A DNA stretch of 64,000 nucleotides from an uncultured Actinomycetes bacterium (GTDB taxonomy: Bacteria > Actinomycetota > Acidimicrobiia > Acidimicrobiales > RAAP-2), in NCBI GenBank assembly GCA_903893745.1, contig CAITNF010000001.1, forward strand, positions 1 to 64,000, in the 5' to 3' direction. Position 1 is the first letter of the stretch. Every line of letters begins with the position of its first letter. Positions 17,208 through 25,306 of the stretch are shown in pieces. A model generated the notes under the pieces. It was not told the DNA's origin and made no database searches. It saw only the letters and a program-made list of their open reading frames with translations. The position numbers were made by a program, and so were the translations under genes.

Positions 17208-18731
17208 ATGACTGACTTTGTCGCACCAGGCGAAAAGGGAAGTAAGGCTACTTATCTACCCAGATACGACCACTGGATTAACGGTGAATTCGTCAAGCCT
17301 TCATCCGGACAATATTTTGAAAACGTAACTCCAGTGACTGGAAAAGTTTTCTGTGAGGTTGCTCGTGGAAACGCCGCAGATGTCGAGAAGGCGCTTGATG
17401 CAGCTCACGCGGCAAAGTCCGCCTGGGGTAAAACATCAGTCACCGAGAGGTCAAATATCTTGCTGAAAATTGCTGACCGCATGGAGGCCAATCTTGAGGC
17501 ACTCGCGGTGGCGGAAACTTGGGAGAACGGTAAACCAATCCGTGAATCACTCGCCGCTGACATCCCACTCGCCATTGACCACTTCCGCTACTTCGCTGGA
17601 GCAATTCGCGCGCAGGAAGGCACACTAGGGGAAATTGACGATGACACAGTTGCGTATCATTTCCACGAACCACTCGGGGTCGTTGCGCAAATTATCCCGT
17701 GGAACTTCCCGATCTTGATGGCTGCATGGAAGCTCGCGCCAGCCCTTGCTGCGGGCAACTGCGTAATCTTGAAGCCCGCAGAGCAGACGCCAGTTTCGAT
17801 TCACTTCTGGATGGACCTTGTAAAAGATCTACTGCCAAATGGAGTGCTCAACATTGTCAATGGCTTTGGCGTTGAGGCTGGTAAGCCTCTGGCATCGTCA
17901 CCACGCGTTGCCAAGGTTGCCTTTACCGGTGAAACAACAACTGGCCGACTTATCATGCAATACGCATCTGAGAACATCATTCCAGTGACACTGGAGCTCG
18001 GTGGCAAGAGTCCAAATATCTTCTTCAATGATGTTGCAGCCGCCAATGATGCGTTCTATGACAAAGCGCTAGAGGGATTCACAATGTTTGCGCTCAACCA
18101 GGGTGAAGTTTGTACTTGCCCTTCTCGTGCGCTCATCGAAGGTGGCATCTACGACAAGTTTCTGGGCGACGCAGTGGAGCGCACAAAGGCCGTCAAGCAG
18201 GGTCACCCGCTGGACCTCTCAACCATGATTGGTGCACAAGCCAGTAACGACCAACTCGAGAAGATTCTTTCTTACTTAGAAATTGGTAAGCAGGAAGGTG
18301 CGAAGGTGCTTACTGGTGGCGAACGTGCCGATCTTGGCGGAGAACTTTCGGGTGGCTACTACGTCACTCCAACGATTTTCGAAGGAAACAACTCTATGAG
18401 AATCTTTCAAGAGGAAATCTTTGGACCAGTTCTTTCGGTCACTAAGTTCAATGGCTTCGATGAGGCCATGCAGATTGCCAATGACACGTTGTACGGTCTG
18501 GGATCAGGCGTATGGACGCGTGACATGAATACGGCTTACCGAGCTGGGCGGACCATTCAGGCTGGACGTGTATGGACTAACTGCTACCACGCCTACCCTG
18601 CCCACGCAGCATTTGGTGGTTACAAGGCGTCAGGTATTGGTCGTGAGAACCACAAGATGATGCTTGATCACTACCAGCAGACAAAGAACCTATTAGTTTC
18701 CTACTCAGTGAACAAACTAGGTTTCTTCTAA
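17208..18731 (+). CDS. NAD-dependent aldehyde dehydrogenase (ExaC/AldB-like)
   Basis: 507 residues. [17 protein letters not shown] forms the NAD pocket, [14 protein letters not shown] supplies the general-base Glu, and [11 protein letters not shown] holds the catalytic Cys302 with a second Cys at 304. The C-terminal motif is [24 protein letters not shown] is typical of bacterial acetaldehyde dehydrogenases (ExaC/AldB). It oxidises acetaldehyde or similar aldehydes to acids. AAGGGG precedes the ATG. The DUF779 gene follows after 1 nt, an arrangement often seen for this dehydrogenase type. Confidence 0.95.
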   Translation: MTDFVAPGEKGSKATYLPRYDHWINGEFVKPSSGQYFENVTPVTGKVFCEVARGNAADVEKALDAAHAAKSAWGKTSVTERSNILLKIADRMEANLEALAVAETWENGKPIRESLAADIPLAIDHFRYFAGAIRAQEGTLGEIDDDTVAYHFHEPLGVVAQIIPWNFPILMAAWKLAPALAAGNCVILKPAEQTPVSIHFWMDLVKDLLPNGVLNIVNGFGVEAGKPLASSPRVAKVAFTGETTTGRLIMQYASENIIPVTLELGGKSPNIFFNDVAAANDAFYDKALEGFTMFALNQGEVCTCPSRALIEGGIYDKFLGDAVERTKAVKQGHPLDLSTMIGAQASNDQLEKILSYLEIGKQEGAKVLTGGERADLGGELSGGYYVTPTIFEGNNSMRIFQEEIFGPVLSVTKFNGFDEAMQIANDTLYGLGSGVWTRDMNTAYRAGRTIQAGRVWTNCYHAYPAHAAFGGYKASGIGRENHKMMLDHYQQTKNLLVSYSVNKLGFF

Positions 18732-18732
18732 A

Positions 18733-19149
18733 TTGACCACACCGCTACCTTCACGTGTTTCATGCACAGAAGCAGCTGCGGACTTGCTACGTAGCCTCGC
18801 AGCAATCCACGGACCATTGATGTTTCATCAGTCCGGGGGTTGCTGCGATGGCTCGTCGCCAATGTGCTATCTCGAAGGTGAATTTCGCGTCGGAGCATCC
18901 GATGTTTTCTTGGGTGACCTCGACATTGAGGGGATTAGCCGTCCTGTAAAGGTTTGGATCTCTCTGGCCCAATTTGCCTACTGGAAACATACCCACCTCA
19001 CCATTGATGTCGTTGATGGTCGTGGAGGGGGGTTTAGTCTCGAGTCACCCGAGGGAAAAAGATTCTTAATTCGCTCAAGAATTTTTAGTGACGACGAGTG
19101 GGCGCTGCTAGAAAAGGCTCCAATTACCACTGGTGCAGTTGCCCCGTAA
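18733..19149 (+). CDS. DUF779 protein, partner of aldehyde dehydrogenase
   Basis: 138 residues from TTG 18733, one base after the dehydrogenase stop. The conserved signature is MFHQSGGCCDGSSPMC followed by GDLDIEG and YWKHTHLTIDVVDGRGGGFSLE. The clustered cysteines suggest a metal or thiol role. DUF779 genes are commonly found directly behind ExaC-type aldehyde dehydrogenases; their biochemical role is not established. Co-transcription with the upstream gene is almost certain. Confidence 0.9.
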   Translation: MTTPLPSRVSCTEAAADLLRSLAAIHGPLMFHQSGGCCDGSSPMCYLEGEFRVGASDVFLGDLDIEGISRPVKVWISLAQFAYWKHTHLTIDVVDGRGGGFSLESPEGKRFLIRSRIFSDDEWALLEKAPITTGAVAP

Positions 19150-19249
19150 CGGCAATACTCGAGGTTGCAATCCCTCCCCTGATTCGATGCATCGCGAGTA
19201 GGCAACAAGCACTCTGTGTGAAACTCAATTCAGTGGGCAGTACTAGTTG

Positions 19250-19939
19250 TCAATTGGCCTTGAGTAACGCTTGCACGTGGGCTGCAACCGAGTCAATTGT
19301 CTGGAAACTAGTCGTGTGGCCATTGAGTAACAGTCCAAATTCCGTGCAACAGAGGCCAACCACACCGGCACCCTGATCGACGCAGTTTTCCGCGATGTCT
19401 ATAAACCGCTGACGTGACGAATCAGTAAAGACCCCAAGGGTCAGCTCGTCAAAGATGATTCGCTGCAAATCGTCCATCTCCTCTTTCGTTGGTTTCACTA
19501 CTTTGACGCCCAGTTCCTCTAGGCGTGACGAATAGTGGTTGGTCGCCATTGTGGGCTTGGTACCCAACAACGCCATCGAAGTCTCACCCATCGACTTCAC
19601 TTCTTGCGCCATCGCCACACGAATGTCAATCATGGGGATACTGACTGAAGCCTGTACCACTTCAAAACCTCGATGTGCGGTGTTGGCACAAAGACCAAGG
19701 ACCGTAGCGCCAGCCGATTCCAAGCGCTTGGCCGCATCAATATAGATTTCGTTGCAGGCGTCCCAGTCTTGTGCTCGCTGCAGTGCGACGTTTACTTCGA
19801 AGTTCTGCGAATCAATCACCACTTCGGGTTGCGTATGGGGCCCAGCGGACTTATCAACTAATTGATTGAGGAGTCGGTAGTACTCAGCCGTCGATTCCCA
19901 TGAAATACCGCCAATGAGCCCGATTCGTGAGTTAGCCAC
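19250..19939 (-). CDS. Aspartate/glutamate racemase family protein (YgeA-like)
   Basis: 229 residues. GLIGGISWESTAEYY is the family start, Cys84 (GLCANTAH) and Cys197 (GLCCTEFG, with Cys198 adjacent) are the two-base catalytic pair. It interconverts D and L forms of an amino acid such as aspartate without PLP. The GTG start is fixed by TAGCAT at 19951-19946, exactly -12 to -7. Confidence 0.93.
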   Translation of the reverse strand: MANSRIGLIGGISWESTAEYYRLLNQLVDKSAGPHTQPEVVIDSQNFEVNVALQRAQDWDACNEIYIDAAKRLESAGATVLGLCANTAHRGFEVVQASVSIPMIDIRVAMAQEVKSMGETSMALLGTKPTMATNHYSSRLEELGVKVVKPTKEEMDDLQRIIFDELTLGVFTDSSRQRFIDIAENCVDQGAGVVGLCCTEFGLLLNGHTTSFQTIDSVAAHVQALLKAN

Positions 19940-19998
19940 ACTCTGATGCTATTGCAGTGACTTCGCTCGAACGGTACGAGTCACATTGCACGGCCGGA

Positions 19999-20029
19999 GT
20001 CGGACACTACCGCTGTTGTGGTGTCCGAC
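19999..20029 (-). terminator. Hairpin downstream of the DCC-family gene
   Basis: Perfect 9-bp arms (GTCGGACAC and its complement), extendable by three more pairs including one wobble, with a 7-nt inner loop. It lies 19 nt beyond the stop of the gene ending at 20048. There is no T-run on the minus strand, so it is a weak terminator or an mRNA-end stabiliser. Confidence 0.45.
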
Positions 20030-20047
20030 GTAGAAGTAGTTCGGGGA

Positions 20048-20440
20048 CTAACTCTCTTTTGAACGGAGGAATCCAAAACGCGAGAGAACTATGGCGACAG
20101 TGTGGCGATTCCGGCTGACCAGGTTGTACTGAAAATCGTTGAATATCCGAAAAAACGCAATCCGATTGATGAGTAAGACCCATTTACCGAAAATGCCCCA
20201 GAATCTCGGTAGGACGCTGAGCGCCCTCGCTACCGCGCTCGAGCGTACGTACGTGGACCCTTGAGCGTCTCGGACCACCACGGTTTCAGAAAATGGCATG
20301 AGGTCCGCGTCATTCCAGGAGCACTCGCGCGACGGAAAGAATTGAATCGAGTGGTTTCGATCACGCCGTTTGAGCCAATCAACCGAAGCACGGCACAACC
20401 CACAGTCACCATCAAAAATTAATTCGACTCGGTCAATCAC
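20048..20440 (-). CDS. DCC-family thiol-disulfide oxidoreductase (DUF393)
   Basis: 130 residues. The family signature FDGDCGLC opens the protein, placing a CxxC redox pair at 13-16; VVVRDAQGSTYVRSSAVARAL is the usual central region, and a WGIFGKWVLLINRIAFFRIF hydrophobic segment follows. Members are thioredoxin-fold proteins of unclear partner. TAGGAT at 20452-20447 is exactly -12 to -7 from the GTG, indicating a leaderless mRNA. Confidence 0.9.
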   Translation of the reverse strand: MIDRVELIFDGDCGLCRASVDWLKRRDRNHSIQFFPSRECSWNDADLMPFSETVVVRDAQGSTYVRSSAVARALSVLPRFWGIFGKWVLLINRIAFFRIFNDFQYNLVSRNRHTVAIVLSRFGFLRSKES

Positions 20441-20481
20441 CTTCTAATCCTACGAGTGCCCTCGCCAGTAGTGCTCGCCCA

Positions 20482-21129
20482 TTAGCGAAACCACAGTAGA
20501 TCCACGAGACCCACCAGAATCAAAATGACCGCCACTATTACTGATCGACGCGTGCCCAGACGTTGCGGCAGCCCCATTATCTTCTGGCTCCGATCAGCGT
20601 CCATATCTTTCAAAGTATTGAAGAAGTGGAAGGCACTGGCGAAACTAATGAAAGCAACTAACACCCACCCAGGTGGCCAGCGATCGACCGTGCTGTACAT
20701 GGCCACGGGAAATAGTGTGAATGAAACTGCGTAGGGAATAAGGGAGAACACCGTAGCCTTGGCGCCCAAGTTGTACGCAGTGGCGCTAAGGAGTGCCAGT
20801 ACATGGGCCACGGTTCCCCTAAAGCCAAATGGGCCCACGAACGATGTCACTACCGCTCCAACAAAGGCCATGGGGATAAGTACGGCCAGGGTCTTCTTGG
20901 ACAACTCACCGCTCACCAGGGGCTTCGTCGCTCGACCGGCGACGCGATCTCGTTCAGCGTCTAAATAGTCATTCGACCAACCAACAAAACACTGCCCCAA
21001 GAAGACCGCCACTGTCACTTCTAACGATCCAGGCCAGGACAACAGTTGGCGAGCAAAAATCAAACTGATACCACACACCAGGACCGTTGGACCGAAATGA
21101 GTAGCGCGAAGCAGCGCAGGCAGTTTCAC
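20482..21129 (-). CDS. UbiA-family prenyltransferase
   Basis: 215 residues, short for the family (usually 280-300). The first Asp-rich motif is NDYLDAERDRVAGRATKPL; the second is the weaker LKDMDADRSQKIMGLPQRLG. Membrane helices fill the rest. It should transfer a prenyl chain to an acceptor (quinone, sugar or carotenoid type); the substrate cannot be told. TAATGT at 21141-21136 is exactly -12 to -7 from the GTG. It is divergent from an FAD oxidoreductase, and a shared isoprenoid pathway is plausible but unproved. Confidence 0.88.
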   Translation of the reverse strand: MKLPALLRATHFGPTVLVCGISLIFARQLLSWPGSLEVTVAVFLGQCFVGWSNDYLDAERDRVAGRATKPLVSGELSKKTLAVLIPMAFVGAVVTSFVGPFGFRGTVAHVLALLSATAYNLGAKATVFSLIPYAVSFTLFPVAMYSTVDRWPPGWVLVAFISFASAFHFFNTLKDMDADRSQKIMGLPQRLGTRRSVIVAVILILVGLVDLLWFR

Positions 21130-21318
21130 ATTGCAACATTAGCGATGAAACAGTTTCCACTCGCTACCTCGAACGAGAGCGTGGCCTTCAATCCTTCAGT
21201 GACGAAGTCGATGCCGTGACTCTTCACTGGTCGACGGGCGGATGTCATTGCGTTGGTCAAATTTTCGCTGGTAATTGTTCTCATTGAACACCGTTTCTTG
21301 TTGACTAACCTAAGTTCA

Positions 21319-22584
21319 GTGAATAAGTCTTTTGACGCTGACGTCATTGTGATCGGAGCCGGATTAGCCGGACTTCGTTGTGCACAAGTTTTGACCGCGA
21401 ACAATCTTTCAGTGCTACTGATTGAGAGCAACGATTACGTGGGTGGCCGCCTAAGGAGCTTCGCCGTCGATGGGTACATCATCGATCAAGGTTTTCAACT
21501 CATCAATCCCTCGTACCCCGAATTGATTCAATCGGGAGTGCTCAAAGAGTTTGACCTACGCACTTATGATCCGGGTATCGAGTTTCGTGAGAATGACTCC
21601 CGGTTTACCTTGAGCGATCCCCGAGCGGGCGCACTAGCTAGTCTGCAGGGGATTAGGAAGAGTTCACTACCCTTCAGGGATATTCTCCGTATCGGCAAGG
21701 TCCTCGCCGGAAGCTACCTGTCACCAGCCCGCCAACTCATGCAACGCGAGGACACCGATACTTTTCACGGCCTCCGGGCCGCCGGTATCTCCGAAAACAC
21801 CATTAGAACCTTCTTTCAGCCATTCCTTCGAGGAACGTTTTTAGATGACGAACTTGCTACGTCTTGGAATTACGCCCGACTAATTCTTAAAAGCTTCGCC
21901 AAGGCGAGCCCGGGCACCCATCCAGAGGGCATTCAGGCCCTACCCCAGGCGTTCGCCCGCGACCTTCCACTTTCATCGGTTCTGCTCAACACCAAGGTGA
22001 CCCGCATAAGTGAAAATAAGGTCTCTTCAACAAATGGTGATTTCTCGGCCCGCGCAATTGTGCTGGCGACCGACGGCTCGTCCGCAGCGCAACTCCTCCC
22101 TTCGACACCCCCACAGTGGCGATCGCAGACCACGTGGTGGTGGTCGGCACCTAAACAGACTGACTCGAGCGCCCTGCGCATTGATCTCTCTGATCGGCTG
22201 CTGTGCAGTGCACTCGATATCTCATCGCGCGCACCCGAGCGAAGTCCGAAGGACTGCTCACTGATAGCAACACCAATGATCGGTAATCAACCCACGCTCG
22301 AACTCGAACAACGAGCGCGAGCAAGCGTAGCCCATCTCTACGAAATCAATGTGGAACAAGTGCAACTCATCACGACCACAATCGTCGAAAAGGCCCTACC
22401 CGCGCTTGCGCCGCCATTCGCACCCAAGTTCGTGAATAAAAACGGCACCGTATTTTGTGCTGGCGATTATCTGGAGTCACCCTCAATTCAAGGGGCCCTA
22501 CACAGTGGCGCCAAGAGCGCGCACGCGGTGCGAGCAGCGTTGCACTCATCGCATCGCTCAGCAATGTTTGACGACCCAGCATGA
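21319..22584 (+). CDS. FAD-dependent amine oxidase / phytoene desaturase-like oxidoreductase
   Basis: 421 residues from GTG 21319. The dinucleotide motif VIVIGAGLAGLRCAQVL is followed by ESNDYVGGRLRSF, the second FAD contact of flavin amine oxidases and phytoene desaturases. The C-terminus has VFCAGDYLESPSIQGALHSG, the FAD-closing motif. An upstream in-frame GTG at 21253 would add 22 residues ahead of the Rossmann strand. TAACCT at -13 to -8 supports 21319. It may act on an isoprenoid, given the divergent UbiA gene; the true substrate is unknown. Confidence 0.88.
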   Translation: MNKSFDADVIVIGAGLAGLRCAQVLTANNLSVLLIESNDYVGGRLRSFAVDGYIIDQGFQLINPSYPELIQSGVLKEFDLRTYDPGIEFRENDSRFTLSDPRAGALASLQGIRKSSLPFRDILRIGKVLAGSYLSPARQLMQREDTDTFHGLRAAGISENTIRTFFQPFLRGTFLDDELATSWNYARLILKSFAKASPGTHPEGIQALPQAFARDLPLSSVLLNTKVTRISENKVSSTNGDFSARAIVLATDGSSAAQLLPSTPPQWRSQTTWWWSAPKQTDSSALRIDLSDRLLCSALDISSRAPERSPKDCSLIATPMIGNQPTLELEQRARASVAHLYEINVEQVQLITTTIVEKALPALAPPFAPKFVNKNGTVFCAGDYLESPSIQGALHSGAKSAHAVRAALHSSHRSAMFDDPA

Positions 22585-22630
22585 CCGCTTCGTTTCTGCA
22601 AGGACACCCACACTTTTATAGAATTGCGAC

Positions 22631-23464
22631 GTGCAGTCAAAAACAATTATTATCACTGGTGCGAGTGACGGGATTGGCGCGGCCGCGGCTCGAGAACTGA
22701 AACAAAAAGGGCATAATGTTGTCGTCATCGGCCGGTCGCCAGAGAAAACAGCTGCCGTAGGCAACGAACTCGGTGCACCTTTTTTCATTGCTGATTTTGC
22801 AGATCTTTCTCAGGTACGAGATCTCGGCGCCGCGATACTGGCGCAGTACCCAAAAATCGATGTCCTGGCGAACAACGCTGGTGGAATTTTTGGAAGCCGG
22901 GAACGAACGAACGATGGATTTGAATTGACCTTTCAAGTGAACCATCTCGCGCCATTTCTTCTCACTAATCTTCTACTCGACCGCTTAATAGCCAGTAAGG
23001 CGACAGTCATTAATACGGCGAGCTTGGCCGCACGGATGTGGGGCGAAATCGACCTCGACGACGTGAACTCCACGAAACATTTCAAGACTCGACGGGCCTA
23101 CGGGACATCGAAACTCGAAAACATCCTCTTCACTAGGGAGTTACAGCGCCGTTATGGAGCCAGTGGTATAAATGCCGTGGCTTTTCACCCCGGAACGGTC
23201 GCTACCAATTTCTCTTCGGAATCCACCAGCTGGGTGCGCTTTGCCTTCCACTCACCGCTGAAGTACGTAGCCAGATTCAGTACTCCCGAAAAGGGTGCTC
23301 GCCAACTCGTGCGACTCGCCGAAACCGTTGCGGGAATCGCGTGGCAACCCGGGGCGTATTACGAGCGTGGCAAAATAGCCAAAACACACGCGCAAGCTGA
23401 CGATGTACTCCTCGCGAGAAAACTCTGGGATCTCAGCATGGCACTCGCGGGTCTCGAGCAGTAG
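22631..23464 (+). CDS. Short-chain dehydrogenase (retinol-dehydrogenase-like)
   Basis: 277 residues: TGASDGIGAAAARELKQKGH (NAD(P) loop), NNAGG, and catalytic YGTSK with Ser in NTASLAA. The overall layout (FQVNHLAPFLLTNLLLDRL, AFHPGTVATNF) is that of the retinol dehydrogenase/WW-oxidoreductase-like SDR group. Substrate unknown. TAGAAT at 22619-22624 lies exactly -12 to -7 from the GTG; it overlaps the region just behind the FAD oxidoreductase, so this gene has its own promoter. Confidence 0.92.
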   Translation: MQSKTIIITGASDGIGAAAARELKQKGHNVVVIGRSPEKTAAVGNELGAPFFIADFADLSQVRDLGAAILAQYPKIDVLANNAGGIFGSRERTNDGFELTFQVNHLAPFLLTNLLLDRLIASKATVINTASLAARMWGEIDLDDVNSTKHFKTRRAYGTSKLENILFTRELQRRYGASGINAVAFHPGTVATNFSSESTSWVRFAFHSPLKYVARFSTPEKGARQLVRLAETVAGIAWQPGAYYERGKIAKTHAQADDVLLARKLWDLSMALAGLEQ

Positions 23465-23547
23465 TACGAAAAACTCTGCTGCAACGTTGCGTCGTTGACG
23501 AGCTAAAAAATCTCAGACATCAGATTGCTCCTAGCTCTCTGGTGGTT

Positions 23548-23790
23548 TTACTTTTTCGCCAAGCGTCGTGCGCGGCGAAGAGAGATACCTAACGACAGTA
23601 TGACCAGCAGTGGCAGCACGACCACTGCCCAGCCATTCAACTGCCAGACCACTCGCACGAGTGTCGTGATCGCCACGAGGAGTACTGCAGCGACGAATAG
23701 TTCCGGCGTATCACCAACTAAGAAGTCCCACCAAAACATCGCGAAGCCCTTCAGGATTCGAAAAGGCAGCGACGAATTCTTTTGCTGCAT
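23548..23790 (-). CDS. Small two-helix membrane protein
   Basis: 80 residues with two hydrophobic helices (about 31-48 and 53-70) and a basic C-terminus RRARRLAKK. Its ATG shares one base with the stop of the upstream FTR1-like gene (TAATG, 23788-23792), so it is translated by coupling and probably works with that protein. No family recognised. Confidence 0.7.
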   Translation of the reverse strand: MQQKNSSLPFRILKGFAMFWWDFLVGDTPELFVAAVLLVAITTLVRVVWQLNGWAVVVLPLLVILSLGISLRRARRLAKK

Positions 23791-24548
23791 TAGGCGACTC
23801 CTACCAGCGAGCTTTTAGGCCGCGAGCTCAGAACCAAGAGCCACGCCACCAACCCATACAGCAGTACGAACACCAATAGAGCTCCATCGTTTCCGGGCCA
23901 CTTGACCTTAAGTCCTTCGCCCACCCAAAACGTTCCATAACTAATGAGAAGCACTCCCACACTCATCTTCATCGCGTTTTCGGGAACTCGTGACAGTTGC
24001 TTGGCAACGATGACGCCCACGACACCGACCACAACGACCGCTGACACTGCAGTAATTGCCGCGAGGCCCAACCGATGTGCGGACGTTCCGAGCGTCAGCA
24101 CGGTAATAACGACCTCGAGCCCCTCCAGAAAGACTCCCTTAAAGGCCATCACGAATGCCACCCGATCGCGACCAGGGGTCGTCCCCGCTAACCGTAATTC
24201 GGCAACCGTCTCTTGATAGATAAGGTCTTCGTCGTGTTTGGCCTTCAGCCCGCTGGCTCGAAGTATCGCTTTACGTAGCCACTGCATCCCAAAGATGAGT
24301 AACACACTGCCCACAAGTAGCCGCAAGACGCTGATTGGTATCTGCACGAGCGCGGGTCCAAATGCGGCGACGAGTGCCGCGAGCACGACCAGTGCTGCCC
24401 CAGTGCCCTCAAAAGCGGATCGCCATCCTCGAGTCCGACCGACCGCCAGGACGATGGTCAACGCTTCGACCATTTCAACAGTACTCGCGAGAAATACAGC
24501 GCCGACCAGAACGACCACTCCCGATGAAACTGCCGCTCCGATGAACAC
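23790..24548 (-). CDS. FTR1-like / COG4280 integral membrane protein
   Basis: About 252 residues with seven hydrophobic segments. The first helices carry STVEMVEALTIVLAVGRTRGWRSA, and a second, related FLEGLEVVITVLTLG occurs later. The paired E-x-x-E motifs recall iron permease FTR1, in which Glu residues carry the ion. GTG 24548 is preferred because GAAAGG lies 9 nt upstream and membrane sequence begins at once; the open frame extends 37 codons further without homology. Transport of a metal ion is a reasonable but unproved guess. Confidence 0.8.
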   Translation of the reverse strand: MFIGAAVSSGVVVLVGAVFLASTVEMVEALTIVLAVGRTRGWRSAFEGTGAALVVLAALVAAFGPALVQIPISVLRLLVGSVLLIFGMQWLRKAILRASGLKAKHDEDLIYQETVAELRLAGTTPGRDRVAFVMAFKGVFLEGLEVVITVLTLGTSAHRLGLAAITAVSAVVVVGVVGVIVAKQLSRVPENAMKMSVGVLLISYGTFWVGEGLKVKWPGNDGALLVFVLLYGLVAWLLVLSSRPKSSLVGVA

Positions 24549-24731
24549 GAGTGCTGGCCTTTCAAAAAATAGGTGGTTCCTACATGAGACTGTAGCGACC
24601 TTCCAAATTGAATGGTAGGTATTAGTGACCGAGTATGCACGCACCGCACGCTGACACAACCCGCACGATACGCAATCAATTAACTCTTGACTAGAAAATC
24701 AAATTCGGGTGGCGGGCTATAGAGTGGCAAA

Positions 24732-25241
24732 ATGGGTGAACCGTTAAACTTTGACGCGATTGAGGAAGCCCGGCGACGATGGTCGAAAATGTGGCCGAAT
24801 TCGGCTCGTTCAATGGCGGCGGCGGTATCAATAATGCGCGCTGAGCAGATTGTTTTGAACACGATAGATACGGCACTTCGCCCCTTTGGCCTGACGTGGG
24901 CTCGTTACGAGGCCCTCGTGCTACTTTCGTTCACTCGAACTGGCACTCTCCCAATGGGCAAGATGGGCGAGCGACTCATGATCCATCCAACGAGTGTCAC
25001 CAACATCATCAATCGCCTGGAACAAGATGGATTCGTTGAGAGGATTTCTGACCCCTCTGATCGTCGTACCCGCCTGACTCGAATCACCGATTCCGGGCGC
25101 GAACTCGCGGCCAAAGCCTCAGTGGCAGTTGACGAAGTGAAGTTTGGTATGGGCTCACTTGGTGACTCAAAACAAGAGGCCATCATCGACCAGATTCGAG
25201 ACTTTCGCTTAAGTGTCAACGACTTTCGTCCCGAGGACTAG
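24732..25241 (+). CDS. MarR-family transcriptional regulator
   Basis: 169 residues: an N-terminal dimerisation helix, then the winged helix (LPMGKMGERLMIHPTSVTNIINRLEQDGF, wing SDPSDRRTRLTRIT) and a C-terminal helix. TAGAGT at 24720-24725 lies exactly -12 to -7 from the ATG. It precedes the icmF gene by 65 bp, and regulation of branched-chain acyl-CoA metabolism is possible. Confidence 0.92.
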   Translation: MGEPLNFDAIEEARRRWSKMWPNSARSMAAAVSIMRAEQIVLNTIDTALRPFGLTWARYEALVLLSFTRTGTLPMGKMGERLMIHPTSVTNIINRLEQDGFVERISDPSDRRTRLTRITDSGRELAAKASVAVDEVKFGMGSLGDSKQEAIIDQIRDFRLSVNDFRPED

Positions 25242-25294
25242 TCAAATTCTCCACGTAATGGACGCTCACTAAGTAAGGTAGATGGACTTCCTAG

Positions 25295-25300
25295 TATTAT
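25295..25300 (+). promoter_or_regulatory. -10 hexamer of a leaderless icmF transcript
   Basis: TATTAT lies exactly -12 to -7 from the icmF ATG (25307). A TTGACA-like -35 is not evident. Confidence 0.6.
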
Positions 25301-25306
25301 GTAGGA

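Noticed and set aside
21319-22584. Carotenoid or retinal pathway gene for the rhodopsin
   Set aside because: The FAD enzyme is desaturase-like only in general layout and lies 13 kb from the rhodopsin; no blh, crtB or crtY accompanies it.
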